From: Paracoccus halophilus
GTDB lineage: Bacteria > Pseudomonadota > Alphaproteobacteria > Rhodobacterales > Rhodobacteraceae
Direction: 5' to 3'
NCBI RefSeq assembly: GCF_000763905.1
Contig: NZ_JRKN01000007.1
Span: 1 to 64,000 of the forward strand
Length of the DNA: 64,000 nucleotides
The notes beneath the pieces were generated by a model that saw only the letters and a program-made list of their open reading frames with translations, had not been told where the DNA came from and searched no databases. Positions 55,120 through 64,000 of the stretch are shown here, one piece after another. How positions within the stretch are numbered: the first letter of the stretch is position 1; each line of letters begins with the position of its first letter. Both the position numbers and the translations under genes were made by a program.

Positions 55120-56207
55120 GTGCCGGCGCGCCCCTGTGCCTGATCGCCGCCGGCGGCACCGGCGGGCACATGTTCCCCGCGCAGTCGCTGGCCGAGACCC
55201 TGCTGCGCCGCGGCTGGCGGGTGAAGCTTTCGACCGACGAGCGCGGCGCCCGCTATGCCGGCAATTTCCCGGCCGAGGTCGCGCGCGAGGTCGTCGCCTC
55301 GGCCACCACCGCGCGCGGCGGGCTGACGGGCAAGCTGACCGCGCCCTTCAAGATCGCCGCCGGGGTCATCGCCGCGCGCCGCGGTTTTCGCGCCGACCGG
55401 CCCTCGGTGGTGGTGGGGTTCGGCGGCTACCCGACGATTCCCGCCATGTCCGCCGCGCTGAGCATGGGCCTGCCGCGCATGATCCACGAACAGAACGGTG
55501 TCATGGGACGGGTGAACCGGCTGTTCGCCCGCCGCGTCGACAGGGTCGCCTGCGGTACCTGGCCGACCGATCTGCCCCGCGGGGTCGAGGGCGCCCATAC
55601 CGGCAACCCGGTCCGCGCCTCCGTGCTGGAGCGTGCCGGCGCGCCCTATGCCCCGCCGGGCGAGGGTGCGCTGAACCTGCTGGTGATCGGCGGCAGCCAG
55701 GGCGCGCGGCTTCTTTCCGATGTCGTGCCCGCCGCGATTGGCGGCCTGCCCGAGGATCTGCGCGCGCGTCTTTCGGTCAGCCATCAGGCCCGGGCCGAGG
55801 ACGCCGCGCGCGTCACCTCGGCCTATGCGGCGGCCGGCATCCGCGCCGAAGTGCAGCCCTTTTTCGACGATGTGGCGCGGCGGCTGGCGGAATGCCAGCT
55901 GGTCGTCAGCCGGGCAGGGGCCTCGTCGGTCGCCGACATTACCGTGATCGGCCGGCCCGCGATCCTGATCCCCTATGCCGCCGCGACCGGCGACCATCAG
56001 ACCGCCAATGCCCTTGCCCTGACGGAAACCGGCGCGGCGGTGGTTTTCCCCGAATCCGCGCTTGACGCCGAAAGCCTCAGGCGCGAGATGCTGGGGATCC
56101 TTTCAGACAGTGCCCGCGCCAGCTCGATGGCAGCCGCCGGGCTTTCGCTGGGCCGCCCCGATGCAGCGCAGCGCCTTGCAGATCTAGTGACGGAACTGAG
56201 CCGATGA
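55116..56207 (+). CDS. murG: MurG N-acetylglucosaminyltransferase
   Basis: Converts lipid I to lipid II at the inner face of the cytoplasmic membrane. 363 residues; [18 protein letters not shown] (G-loop 1), [29 protein letters not shown] and [35 protein letters not shown]. Starts and ends with ATGA overlaps to ftsW and murC. Confidence 0.97.
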   Translation: MSAGAPLCLIAAGGTGGHMFPAQSLAETLLRRGWRVKLSTDERGARYAGNFPAEVAREVVASATTARGGLTGKLTAPFKIAAGVIAARRGFRADRPSVVVGFGGYPTIPAMSAALSMGLPRMIHEQNGVMGRVNRLFARRVDRVACGTWPTDLPRGVEGAHTGNPVRASVLERAGAPYAPPGEGALNLLVIGGSQGARLLSDVVPAAIGGLPEDLRARLSVSHQARAEDAARVTSAYAAAGIRAEVQPFFDDVARRLAECQLVVSRAGASSVADITVIGRPAILIPYAAATGDHQTANALALTETGAAVVFPESALDAESLRREMLGILSDSARASSMAAAGLSLGRPDAAQRLADLVTELSR

Positions 56208-57631
56208 ACGCAGCGACCAAACTTCCCGGCGAACTGGGGCCCATCCATTTCATCGGCATCGGCGGCATCGGCATGTCGGGCATCGCCGAGGTGCTGATGA
56301 CACTGGGCTACGAGGTGCAGGGCTCGGACGCGAAACGCTCGAAGATCACCGACCGGCTGGAAAGCCTTGGCGCCACTGTCTTCGAGGGCCAGCGCGCCGA
56401 GAATATCGGCGAGGCCGGCGTGGTCGTCATCTCGACCGCGATCCGGAAGGGCAACCCGGAACTGGAGGAGGCCCGCCGCCGTGGCCTGCCCGTCGTGCGC
56501 CGCGCCGAGATGCTGGCCGAGCTGATGCGCCTGAAATCCAACATCGCCATCGCGGGCACCCATGGCAAGACGACGACCACCACCATGGTCGCCACGCTTC
56601 TGGACGCGGGCGGGCTGGACCCGACGGTTATCAATGGCGGGGTGATCCACGCCTATGGCTCCAACGCCCGCGCAGGCGCAGGCGAATGGATGGTGGTCGA
56701 GGCGGATGAAAGCGACGGCAGCTTCAACCGCCTGCCTGCGACCATCGCCATCGTCACTAATATCGACCCCGAACATATGGAGCATTGGGGCAGCTTCGAC
56801 GCGCTGCGCCAGGGGTTCTATAACTTTGCCTCGGGCATCCCCTTCTACGGGCTGGCCGTCTGCTGCACCGACCATCCCGAGGTGCAGGCGCTGGTCGGCA
56901 AGTTGACCGACCGCCGCGTCGCCACCTTCGGCTTCAACGCCCAGGCCGATGTGCGCGCCATGAACCTGACCTATGAGAACGGCATCGCGCATTTCGATAT
57001 CGCCCTGCAGGGCGAGGCCGAGCTGAACGAGGGCCAGACCCCGGTGATCGAGGGCTGCACCCTGCCGATGCCGGGCGATCACAATGTCAGCAATGCGCTG
57101 GCCGCCGTCGCCGTCGCCCGCCATCTGGGCATGAAGCGCAGCGAGATCCGCGAGGCGCTGGCCAAGTTCGGCGGCGTCGGCCGCCGCTTTACCCGCGTGG
57201 GCGAGGTGAACGGGGTCACGATCATCGACGATTACGGCCATCACCCGGTCGAGATCGCCGCCGTGCTCAAGGCCGCGCGACAGGCCACCAGGGGCCGCGT
57301 CATCGCCGTGCATCAGCCGCATCGCTATTCGCGCCTGTCCAGCCTGTTCGACGATTTCTGCACCTGTTTCAACGAGGCCGATGTCGTCGCCATCGCCGAG
57401 GTCTATTCCGCCGGCGAGGACCCGATCCCCGGCGCCTCGCGCGACGATCTGGTCGCCGGGCTGATCGCGCATGGCCACCGCCATGCCCGCGCGGTGATCG
57501 ACGAATCCGATCTGGCGCGGCTGGTGCGCGAACAGGCCCGTCCCGGCGACATGGTCGTCTGCCTGGGCGCCGGCACGATCTCCACCTGGGCCAACAACCT
57601 GCCCGAACGCCTGCAGGAGAAAGCCGCGTGA
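56204..57631 (+). CDS. murC: UDP-N-acetylmuramate-L-alanine ligase MurC
   Basis: ATP-dependent addition of L-Ala to UDP-MurNAc. 475 residues; [18 protein letters not shown], Mur ligase P-loop [25 protein letters not shown], and [32 protein letters not shown]. Overlaps murG (ATGA) and the DUF2484 gene (GTGA). Confidence 0.97.
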   Translation: MNAATKLPGELGPIHFIGIGGIGMSGIAEVLMTLGYEVQGSDAKRSKITDRLESLGATVFEGQRAENIGEAGVVVISTAIRKGNPELEEARRRGLPVVRRAEMLAELMRLKSNIAIAGTHGKTTTTTMVATLLDAGGLDPTVINGGVIHAYGSNARAGAGEWMVVEADESDGSFNRLPATIAIVTNIDPEHMEHWGSFDALRQGFYNFASGIPFYGLAVCCTDHPEVQALVGKLTDRRVATFGFNAQADVRAMNLTYENGIAHFDIALQGEAELNEGQTPVIEGCTLPMPGDHNVSNALAAVAVARHLGMKRSEIREALAKFGGVGRRFTRVGEVNGVTIIDDYGHHPVEIAAVLKAARQATRGRVIAVHQPHRYSRLSSLFDDFCTCFNEADVVAIAEVYSAGEDPIPGASRDDLVAGLIAHGHRHARAVIDESDLARLVREQARPGDMVVCLGAGTISTWANNLPERLQEKAA

Positions 57632-57906
57632 GCCTGCCTGCCTTTCCCCTGCCGATCGCGGCGCTGGCCGTGGCGCTCTGGGTGCTTGTCGCCTGTCTGG
57701 TGCCGCTGTTTCGCGCCCGCTGGCGCAACGCGGCACTGTTCGGGCTGGTGGTCTGCGGCGTGCCGGTGCTGGGCTGGATGACCTATCTGCTGGGCCCGGC
57801 CTTCGGGGTGCTGTTCCTGGCGCTTGGCCTGTCGCTGCTGGTCTGGCCGCCCGCCGGGCTCCTGCGCCGCCGTCGTCAGTCGCAGCCGGAGCGTGGCCTG
57901 CATTAG
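57628..57906 (+). CDS. DUF2484 small membrane protein
   Basis: 92 residues, three membrane helices ([55 protein letters not shown]) and a basic tail. DUF2484 sits between murC and murB in Rhodobacterales; here murB does not follow. GTG start overlaps the murC stop. Confidence 0.88.
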   Translation: MSLPAFPLPIAALAVALWVLVACLVPLFRARWRNAALFGLVVCGVPVLGWMTYLLGPAFGVLFLALGLSLLVWPPAGLLRRRRQSQPERGLH

Positions 57907-57992
57907 CGCCGCGCCGCCTTTGCCGGCCCTCGGGCGGGAACATTTCCAGAACAAGGCTTTTCGCTGCGGATATTGACGGCTATGCTGCGCGC

Positions 57993-60392
57993 ATGAGCGA
58001 TTTCGACGATTCCGACGCCTTTCAGGCCGCCGCCGCGCCTGTTCCCCTGTCGCAGCGCGCCTTGGGGGCGCGGCCGGCGCCCTATCTGGACGGGCTGAAC
58101 CCCGCGCAGCGCGAGGCGGTCGAGGCGCTGGAGGGGCCTGTCCTGCTGCTCGCCGGGGCAGGGACCGGCAAGACCCGCGCCCTGACCACGCGGATCGCGC
58201 ATCTGCTGACGCTGGGCAAGGCGACGCCGGGTCGCATCCTCGCGGTGACATTCACCAACAAGGCCGCGCGCGAGATGAAGGATCGCATTGCCCGCCTGCT
58301 GGGCGAGGCGGTCGAGGGCATGCCATGGCTGGGCACCTTCCATTCGATCAGCGTCAAGATCCTGCGCCGCCATGCCGAACTGATCGGCGATGGCGAATTG
58401 CACCTGAAGACCGGCTTTACCATCCTGGACACGGACGATCAGATCCGGCTGCTGAAACAGCTGATCGCGGCCGAGAATATCGACGAAAAGCGCTGGCCCG
58501 CGCGCCAGCTTGCGCATCTGATCGACGGCTGGAAGAACCGTTGCCTGACGCCCGCGCGCCTACCCAAGGGCGAGGAGCGCGGTTTTGACGGCTGGGGCGG
58601 GCGGCTTTACGCGGCCTATCAGCGCCGGCTGCTGGAGCTGAACGCGGTCGATTTCGGCGATCTGCTGATGCATTGCGTCAGCCTGTTCCAGGCCCATCCC
58701 GATATCCTGAACCAGTGGCAGGAGCGGTTCCGCTATATCCTCGTGGACGAATATCAGGACACGAACAGCGCGCAATACATTTGGCTGCGGCTGCTGGCCC
58801 AGGCGCATCGCAATATCTGCTGCGTGGGCGATGACGACCAGTCGATCTATGGCTGGCGCGGCGCCGAGGTGGGCAATATCCTGCGCTTCGAGACGGATTT
58901 CCCCGGCGCGAAAGTCATCCGGCTGGAACAGAATTACCGCTCGACCCCGCATATCCTGGCCGCCGCCTCCGGGCTGATCGCGGCGAACAAGGGCCGGCTG
59001 GGCAAGACGCTCTGGACCGAGGCCGAGGGGGGCGAGCGGCTTCGCCTGATCGGCCATTGGGACAGCGAGGCCGAGGCCCGCTGGATCGGCGAGGAAATCG
59101 AGGCCTTTCAGGGCGGGCACCGCCATTCCATCGGCCAGCGCAGCCTGAATGATATCGCCATCCTCGTGCGGGCCAGCCATCAGATGCGGGCCTTTGAGGA
59201 TCGTTTCATGACCATCGGCCTGCCCTATCGGGTGATCGGCGGGCCGCGCTTCTATGAACGGCAGGAAATCCGCGACGCGATGGCCTATTTCCGGCTGGCG
59301 GTCAGCCCCGCCGACGATCTGGCCTTCGAGCGGGTGGTTAACACCCCCAAGCGGGGGCTTGGCGACAAGGCGGTGCAGAAGATCCAGTACGAGGCGCGCA
59401 GCCGCGGCCTGTCGCTGCTCGAGGGCGCGGCCTCGGCCGTGGCCACGGGCGTGCTGGGCGGCAAGGGCGCCGCCGCGCTGCGGCGGTTCACCGAAAGCAT
59501 GGGGCGCTGGCATGCGGATGTCCTCGACAGCAGGGTGAACCATGTCGAACTGGCCGAGCGGATCCTGGACGAATCCGGCTATACCGCCATGTGGCAGAAC
59601 GACAAATCGCCCGATGCCCCGGGTCGGCTCGACAACTTGAAAGAGTTGATAAAGGCGCTGGAAGAGTTTGATAATCTGCAAGGTTTTCTGGAACATGTGG
59701 CGCTGGTCATGGACAATGACAGCGGCGAACGCGGCGAAGAGGTCAGCATCATGACGCTGCATGCCGCCAAGGGGCTGGAATATCCCATCGTCTTCCTGCC
59801 GGGATGGGAGGACGGGCTGTTCCCCAGCCAGCGCAGCATGGACGAATCCGGCATGAAGGGCCTCGAGGAGGAACGCCGTCTCGCCTATGTCGGCATCACC
59901 CGGGCCGAGGAACTGGCGACGATCAGCTTTGCCGGCAACCGCCGCATGTACGGGCAATGGCAGTCCAGCCTGCCCTCGCGCTTCATCGACGAACTGCCCG
60001 AGGAACATGTCGATGTCTTGACGGCCCCCGGCCTTTATGGCGGCGGTTACGGCGCGGCGGCGCAGGCGCAGCCCTTTGCGCCCTCGGGCATGCATGACCG
60101 CGCGGCCAGCGCCGATGTCTATAACTCGCCCGGCTGGAAGCGGATGCAGGAACGCAGGGCGCAACCCGCGCAGCCCGTTCGCCGGACGCCGGTGACCATC
60201 GACGCCGAACCGGCAGCGCGGTTCACCGTGGGCGACCGGGTCTTTCACCAGAAATTCGGCAATGGCACGATCATGGGCATGGCCGAGGATACGCTGACCG
60301 TCGAATTCACCGCCGGCTTCAAGACGGTCAAGGCGGGCTATGTGCAGCCGGCATCCGCGGCGGGCGACAGTCTGGACGACGTGCCGTTCTGA
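57993..60392 (+). CDS. UvrD/PcrA-family DNA helicase
   Basis: ATP-dependent 3'-5' helicase for repair and replication restart. 799 residues. Walker A LAGAGTGKTRAL, motif II VDEYQDTN, motif III CVGDDDQSIYGWRGAE, motif IV RLEQNYRSTPHIL, motif V/VI TLHAAKGLEYP and RLAYVGITRA, in SF1A order. The C-terminal ~50 residues hold a basic Tudor-like patch (VGDRVFHQKFGNGTIMGMAEDTLTVEF), typical of PcrA-type enzymes. It follows DUF2484 by 86 bp. Confidence 0.94.
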   Translation: MSDFDDSDAFQAAAAPVPLSQRALGARPAPYLDGLNPAQREAVEALEGPVLLLAGAGTGKTRALTTRIAHLLTLGKATPGRILAVTFTNKAAREMKDRIARLLGEAVEGMPWLGTFHSISVKILRRHAELIGDGELHLKTGFTILDTDDQIRLLKQLIAAENIDEKRWPARQLAHLIDGWKNRCLTPARLPKGEERGFDGWGGRLYAAYQRRLLELNAVDFGDLLMHCVSLFQAHPDILNQWQERFRYILVDEYQDTNSAQYIWLRLLAQAHRNICCVGDDDQSIYGWRGAEVGNILRFETDFPGAKVIRLEQNYRSTPHILAAASGLIAANKGRLGKTLWTEAEGGERLRLIGHWDSEAEARWIGEEIEAFQGGHRHSIGQRSLNDIAILVRASHQMRAFEDRFMTIGLPYRVIGGPRFYERQEIRDAMAYFRLAVSPADDLAFERVVNTPKRGLGDKAVQKIQYEARSRGLSLLEGAASAVATGVLGGKGAAALRRFTESMGRWHADVLDSRVNHVELAERILDESGYTAMWQNDKSPDAPGRLDNLKELIKALEEFDNLQGFLEHVALVMDNDSGERGEEVSIMTLHAAKGLEYPIVFLPGWEDGLFPSQRSMDESGMKGLEEERRLAYVGITRAEELATISFAGNRRMYGQWQSSLPSRFIDELPEEHVDVLTAPGLYGGGYGAAAQAQPFAPSGMHDRAASADVYNSPGWKRMQERRAQPAQPVRRTPVTIDAEPAARFTVGDRVFHQKFGNGTIMGMAEDTLTVEFTAGFKTVKAGYVQPASAAGDSLDDVPF

Positions 60393-60396
60393 GCGC

Positions 60397-60425
60397 TTGA
60401 CCGCCCCGGCCCGGCAGCATATCTG
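60397..60425 (+). promoter_or_regulatory. Promoter of rnpB
   Basis: TTGACC - 17 bp - TATCTG, with the predicted RNA start at 60432, 6 bp after the -10 box. Confidence 0.75.
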
Positions 60426-60431
60426 CCTTGG

Positions 60432-60800
60432 GCGCGGATGGCCGGATGACCGCGGCGGCAACGTCGAGGAAAGTCCGGACTCCATGAAGGCACGGTGCCG
60501 GGTAACGCCCGGCGGGGGCAACCCCAGGGAAAGCGCCACAGAGAACAGACCGCCCGCGCTGGTCGCGGGCAAGGGTGAAACGGTGGGGTAAGAGCCCACC
60601 GCGGGGCTGGCAACAGTCTCGGCACGGCAAGCCCCACCGGGAGCAATGCCGAATAGGGACCGCGCGTCGCAAGACAGGGCCGCCTTCGCCCCAGCAGGTC
60701 CGGGTTGGCAGCTAGATCCCGTCAGCAATGGCGGGGCCAGATGAATGGTCATCGAAGGGGGCAACCCCGGAACAAAATCCGGCTTACAGGCCATCCGCGC
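60432..60800 (+). ncRNA. rnpB: RNase P catalytic RNA
   Basis: Processes the 5' ends of tRNA precursors. The P1 stem is perfect: GCGCGGATGGCC at 60432-60443 with GGCCATCCGCGC at 60789-60800. Conserved blocks: GAGGAAAGTCCGGACTCC near 60468, ACAGAGAACAGACC, GGGTAAGAGCCCACCG, and GAATGGTCATC plus ACAAAATCCGGCTTACAGG near the 3' end. About 369 nt, type A. Lies between the UvrD gene and rpmG. Confidence 0.96.
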
Positions 60801-60951
60801 GTTTGTTTCCCCGGCTCCGGCGGCCCTCCTGTCGCGTCCGATCCTGCGGCACCGTGCGGAAAGCCTGATGGCGGGCCAGCCGCGGCCCCGACAGTCGCGT
60901 GATCCGCTTCACCTCTATCGGCGAAAGCCGGTTCCGGGCCATGTTTTCCGG

Positions 60952-60979
60952 TTGACACGGCCGGCCGCGTCGTTAAAAG
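60952..60979 (+). promoter_or_regulatory. Promoter of rpmG
   Basis: TTGACA - 16 bp - TAAAAG, about 60 bp before the rpmG ATG. Confidence 0.65.
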
Positions 60980-61038
60980 CCGGGTTTCAGGAATTTCCAC
61001 GGTGGCCGTCCGGTGCCGCCGCAGCAGGAGCAAGTAAT

Positions 61039-61206
<168 letters not shown>

Positions 61207-61232
61207 GATCCTGCCCGGCAGAACCGATCAGG

Positions 61233-61262
61233 AACCGCGCCCCGAAACGGGCGCGGTTCTTG
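61233..61262 (+). terminator. Rho-independent terminator of rpmG
   Basis: AACCGCGCCC-(C)GAAA(C)-GGGCGCGGTT followed by CTTGC, 27 bp after the stop. Confidence 0.88.
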
Positions 61263-61357
61263 CATTTGGCCGGCGCGCATTGCCGTGCCGGCAGCCGTGA
61301 TCCGGCGCGAGGAAGCCGGCGCGTCACCGGGCATCGCCCGCGATGCCGCCCCGGCGA

Positions 61358-63766
61358 TCAGTCGAGCGAAACCCGGAATTCATCCGTCGGCAGGGTGGCC
61401 ATGAAACGCTCGGCGATCTGCGAGATGACGATCTGCGGCCGCACGCGCTCGATCAGTTCGTAATCGAGATTGGCGGACCAGATGAAATGCACCTCGCGGA
61501 AGGTTTCGGCCAGCATGGCGGTCAGCAAATGGGGGCGGAACTCGCTGAAGGAATCGCCGAACAGCATCACCGTCTGGGGATGCGCGTCGTCCAGGCTGTT
61601 CTGCAGGTGGACATAGCAGCCGACGAAACGCGGACTGCCCTGGCGGAAGCCGGTTTCCTCGTTATAGCGCACCGGGCCGTTGGCGAGGACCCGCCTGGCA
61701 TCGCGCAGGACATGGGTAAAGCGCGCTTCCTCGATCACCGGGGGCGAGAACTTGTTGCCCAGATCAAGCGCCATCGCCTTGCCGCCGACTTTGCGATCGG
61801 AAAAATCGCGCGGCGCGACGCCCAGCGTCTCGCACAGCCGGCGATAGGCGGCCTGGCAGCCACGAAAATTCCAGTGGCTGTCGGATTTGTAGAAAACCGG
61901 GCCTTCCAGATCCGCCGCCCGCAGATCGGGCAGGACGTCCAGGTTCAGATCATTCCCGGGCACCAGCTGGGCCAGCAGCCGCGCCGGGTGGCGGTCGTGA
62001 TGCGGCAGGGGCCGGCCCACATGCTCGGGATAGACCGACAGCTTGTCGGGCGCGGTCATATGCAGATAGCGGATGCCCAGCCCGGCCAGGCGGTCGCGCC
62101 GCGCGGTCAGCAGATCGGCCCAGTCCCGCGCATGCTTGTCGGTGAAGTGATCGTCCTGGGTATAGTAACGATGCACATTGTTCGAGCCGGTCCAGAGGAA
62201 CAGCCAGCCATCCCTGCCGGACAGGACACCGTTCTCGATCCGGCCCCGTTCGGGCATGTTCAGCAATGGCAGATTGGGGTTGGCGCGCGCCAGAATGCTG
62301 CGTACCGCAGCGGCGTTGAAGGGCACGCCCAGCCGGTCGAACAGCGGCTTCAGCGCGGCCTCGTTGCCGATATAATCGTCATAGGCAATTTCGATGCAGC
62401 GATCCGGATGCGCGGCGGCGAACTTGCGGAACAGCTGGTCGGCGCGGGCATATTCATGCTCGTTCGCGACCTCGCCCGAGGCACGGTTGGCGGCGATCAC
62501 CCGGCCCGTGTCGCGGGTGTTGAAGATCAGCAATGCCCGCGGAAAGCGCAGGCGCAGATAGTTGCAATAGGCGACGAATTCCGGGCGCGGCATCAGCCGG
62601 GTCTCGGTGCAGCCGATGATATGACTGTCCTTGGGCGGGCGCAGGACATGATCGACGAAACCGGCCGAGAGCTTGTCGGCAAAGGCCCTGGCCTGAATTT
62701 CCGGCGCACCGAACCAGGCAGAGCCGGGACCCGCCGCGCCGTCCTTCTGCCGCTGTGCCTTGTCCAGCCCGGCAGCAAGCTGCGCCACACCGACGAGCAC
62801 GCCGCCATTGCCGCCCCGGATGCAGATGCCGGGCACGGTGTTCAGCGCCTCTTGCACGATGCCGGCGCCGGCATGCGGATAGCTGATGATGAAAGCCTGC
62901 TCGAACGGGCCGGTGGGCTTGTCCGGCGCCCGGGCGGCCGCAGCGGGGGATGCCTTTGTGGCGGGCCTGGGCGCGGGCTTGGCTGCGGGTTTTGCGGCTG
63001 GCCGGCGGTTCGGCAGGCCGGTCAGCTTGCAAAAGGCGTTGTAATTTGGGTTGAACAGGTTGTTGAGCCGTTCGGTCGTCTCGGGCGAAAGCGGATAGGT
63101 CGCGTTCTTGTCCTGATGGCTGTATTTCCGTTCCCCGAACCTTTCGTCACGGATCGGATCGACGCCGATATGGCGAAAGATCCGCTCCATGGTCTGCTGC
63201 GGGTCCTGCGACAGGCTTTCGTTCTCGACCGCAAGGAAACGGTCGCCGAACACGGTCCGGTAATTATGGGCCTTGCGGAAATACAGGCTGAAATTCAGGC
63301 ACTGCATCAGATACATGTCGATCTGGTGGATCTGGCTGACCGCGGCTTCCAGATCGCGGGAAAAGAACTCTTCCGGCGAAATGCTCCTGAGTGCCTCGAT
63401 CTTGTTGATCTTGCGCAGGTGATTGAAATGCGACAGCGCGCGGTCGATCGGGTCGCGGGCCATCATGATCACGCGGGCGTCCGGATTATAGTCGTGAATG
63501 CGGCGCGGGATCACCGGCTCGTTGGCCATGTCGAAATAGGTCGGGCTGGCATCGAGATAATGCTGGTCCGGGGGCAAGTGGCTGAAATGCGCGTGATACC
63601 AGTCCGGCCCCTTGGTGTCGAAAAGCGAGAAGTAATGGATTTCCTTTTGCGTGCCGGCATGGATTTCCGGGTGCAGCGACAGGAACTCGTGCAGGATGGT
63701 CGTGCCGCCCTTCATCGTGCCGACAATGAAGATATCAGGCCTGTTCACGGTCTGGTGGTCTTTCAT
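61358..63766 (-). CDS. Triple-domain sulfotransferase / sulfotransferase-like / AlgX-SGNH protein
   Basis: 802 residues, no signal peptide. Domain 1 (10-250): PAPS-dependent sulfotransferase with 5'-phosphosulfate loop GTMKGGTT (16-23) and 3'-phosphate segment MMARDPIDRALSHFNH (101-116). An Ala/Pro/Lys linker (255-288). Domain 2 (290-490): weaker sulfotransferase-like domain (FIISYPHAGAG, LIFNTRDTGRVIAANRA). Domain 3 (505-790): AlgX/AlgJ-type SGNH acyltransferase with GRDGWLFLWTG, the DSHWN motif (629-633) and GDSFS (737-741). No signal peptide makes the O-acetylase topology puzzling; AlgX-like domains usually act in the periplasm. Likely modifies a surface glycan or its precursor (inference). 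Confidence 0.85.
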   Translation of the reverse strand: MKDHQTVNRPDIFIVGTMKGGTTILHEFLSLHPEIHAGTQKEIHYFSLFDTKGPDWYHAHFSHLPPDQHYLDASPTYFDMANEPVIPRRIHDYNPDARVIMMARDPIDRALSHFNHLRKINKIEALRSISPEEFFSRDLEAAVSQIHQIDMYLMQCLNFSLYFRKAHNYRTVFGDRFLAVENESLSQDPQQTMERIFRHIGVDPIRDERFGERKYSHQDKNATYPLSPETTERLNNLFNPNYNAFCKLTGLPNRRPAAKPAAKPAPRPATKASPAAAARAPDKPTGPFEQAFIISYPHAGAGIVQEALNTVPGICIRGGNGGVLVGVAQLAAGLDKAQRQKDGAAGPGSAWFGAPEIQARAFADKLSAGFVDHVLRPPKDSHIIGCTETRLMPRPEFVAYCNYLRLRFPRALLIFNTRDTGRVIAANRASGEVANEHEYARADQLFRKFAAAHPDRCIEIAYDDYIGNEAALKPLFDRLGVPFNAAAVRSILARANPNLPLLNMPERGRIENGVLSGRDGWLFLWTGSNNVHRYYTQDDHFTDKHARDWADLLTARRDRLAGLGIRYLHMTAPDKLSVYPEHVGRPLPHHDRHPARLLAQLVPGNDLNLDVLPDLRAADLEGPVFYKSDSHWNFRGCQAAYRRLCETLGVAPRDFSDRKVGGKAMALDLGNKFSPPVIEEARFTHVLRDARRVLANGPVRYNEETGFRQGSPRFVGCYVHLQNSLDDAHPQTVMLFGDSFSEFRPHLLTAMLAETFREVHFIWSANLDYELIERVRPQIVISQIAERFMATLPTDEFRVSLD

Positions 63767-63798
63767 CTCGAGTCTTTCCCTTTTTCAGCGGGCAGAGG

Positions 63799-64000
63799 TC
63801 ATGCCCGGCGGCGGGTTGGTTTCAATCCGAACTGGTTCTCGAGTTCCGTGATCGCGGCGGCCGCGCGGCGATCGCGCTCGGCATCCGTGCCGATCAGATC
63901 GCGCGCCTTGCCCTGCATGCGGATGATCTCGTCCAGTTGCTTTTCATTGAAGTTCGAGATGGTGACGCTGGACTGGTGCCGGCGGTGAAGGTTTTTTGAC
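63799..64000 (-). CDS. 3' end of an unidentified gene, cut by the window edge
   Basis: At least 66 codons of a minus-strand frame ending in TGA at 63801-63799: ...NLHRRHQSSVTISNFNEKQ..., a helical stretch ITELENQFGL and a basic Arg-rich end. Placed 32 bp upstream of the sulfotransferase/AlgX gene on the same strand, so probably its operon partner, possibly another sulfotransferase. Too short to name. Confidence 0.6.
   Translation of the reverse strand, partial: SKNLHRRHQSSVTISNFNEKQLDEIIRMQGKARDLIGTDAERDRRAAAAITELENQFGLKPTRRRA

Noticed and set aside
60340..60672. Small plus/minus frames over rnpB
   Set aside because: RNase P RNA with a perfect P1 stem occupies the stretch.
58560..60794. 744-codon minus-strand open frame
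   Set aside because: Antisense to the helicase gene and to rnpB, both firmly identified.
61343..63988. 881-codon plus-strand open frame
   Set aside because: Antisense to the sulfotransferase/AlgX fusion; no motifs.

Overview
The window is about 64 kb of GC-rich chromosome from a Rhodobacterales alphaproteobacterium, most likely Paracoccus or a close relative. This rests on a two-piece, circularly permuted tmRNA whose tag reads ANDNRAPVALAA, a DUF2484 gene after murC, a DUF4167 protein, an L9 protein with an acidic tail, and an Fnr-type box before a di-haem peroxidase. The first ~30 bases contain a run of about 15 G that interrupts a moeB-like gene, so the left edge is probably a contig end. 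No tRNA, rRNA operon, IS element or CRISPR array was seen. Almost all DNA is coding and most genes are core functions.

Layout. 0-8.6 kb: MoeB, M3 peptidase, small lipoprotein, methyltransferase, SH3 protein, 2-hydroxyacid dehydrogenase and a dimethylglycine-dehydrogenase-like flavoprotein. 8.6-16.7 kb: a four-gene minus-strand operon (P-loop protein, type I secretion ABC transporter, HlyD adaptor, ATP-grasp/CapA fusion) followed upstream by ~670 bp of non-coding DNA. 17.3-21.7 kb: a secreted alpha/beta hydrolase, then LysR/glutaryl-CoA dehydrogenase/CoA-transferase, which looks like glutarate use. 22-30.7 kb: trigger factor, rpsF-rpsR-rplI, YceI, cytochrome c peroxidase, prfA-prmC, DUF4167. 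30.7-38.6 kb: minus-strand outer-membrane operon lptF-lptG-lptD-surA-pdxA-rsmA, much of it coupled by ATGA-type overlaps. 38.7-48.6 kb: pepA-holC, dodecin, MarC and a retroviral-type aspartic protease, tatABC with a DUF815 ATPase, MltB-type transglycosylase and an SLC13 permease. 48.7-53.8 kb: tmRNA, a solute-binding protein, acetyltransferase, PPK2, MetA and an unknown P-loop ATPase. 54-57.9 kb: ftsW-murG-murC-DUF2484. 58-61.3 kb: UvrD helicase, RNase P RNA and rpmG. 61.4-64 kb: a large sulfotransferase/SGNH fusion and the end of a further gene.

The best candidate for an undescribed system is the 8.6-16.6 kb operon. Its last gene joins a cyanophycin-synthetase-like N-terminal and ATP-grasp half (active-site motifs intact) to a CapA metallophosphatase-like domain. 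Where cyanophycin synthetase has its Mur-ligase half, only about 135 degenerate residues without a P-loop remain. That architecture predicts ATP-dependent synthesis of an unbranched poly-amino acid or peptide, with the CapA domain trimming or processing it. The co-transcribed ABC/HlyD pair could export the product or a partner protein. The first gene fuses a dethiobiotin-synthetase-like P-loop domain to a segment resembling the N-terminal domain of IS256/mutator transposases. The function is inference; the domain layout is visible in the sequence.

A second unusual protein, at 61.4-63.8 kb, carries a complete sulfotransferase domain, a second sulfotransferase-like domain and an AlgX/AlgJ-type SGNH acyltransferase domain in one chain, which points to modification of a surface polymer.
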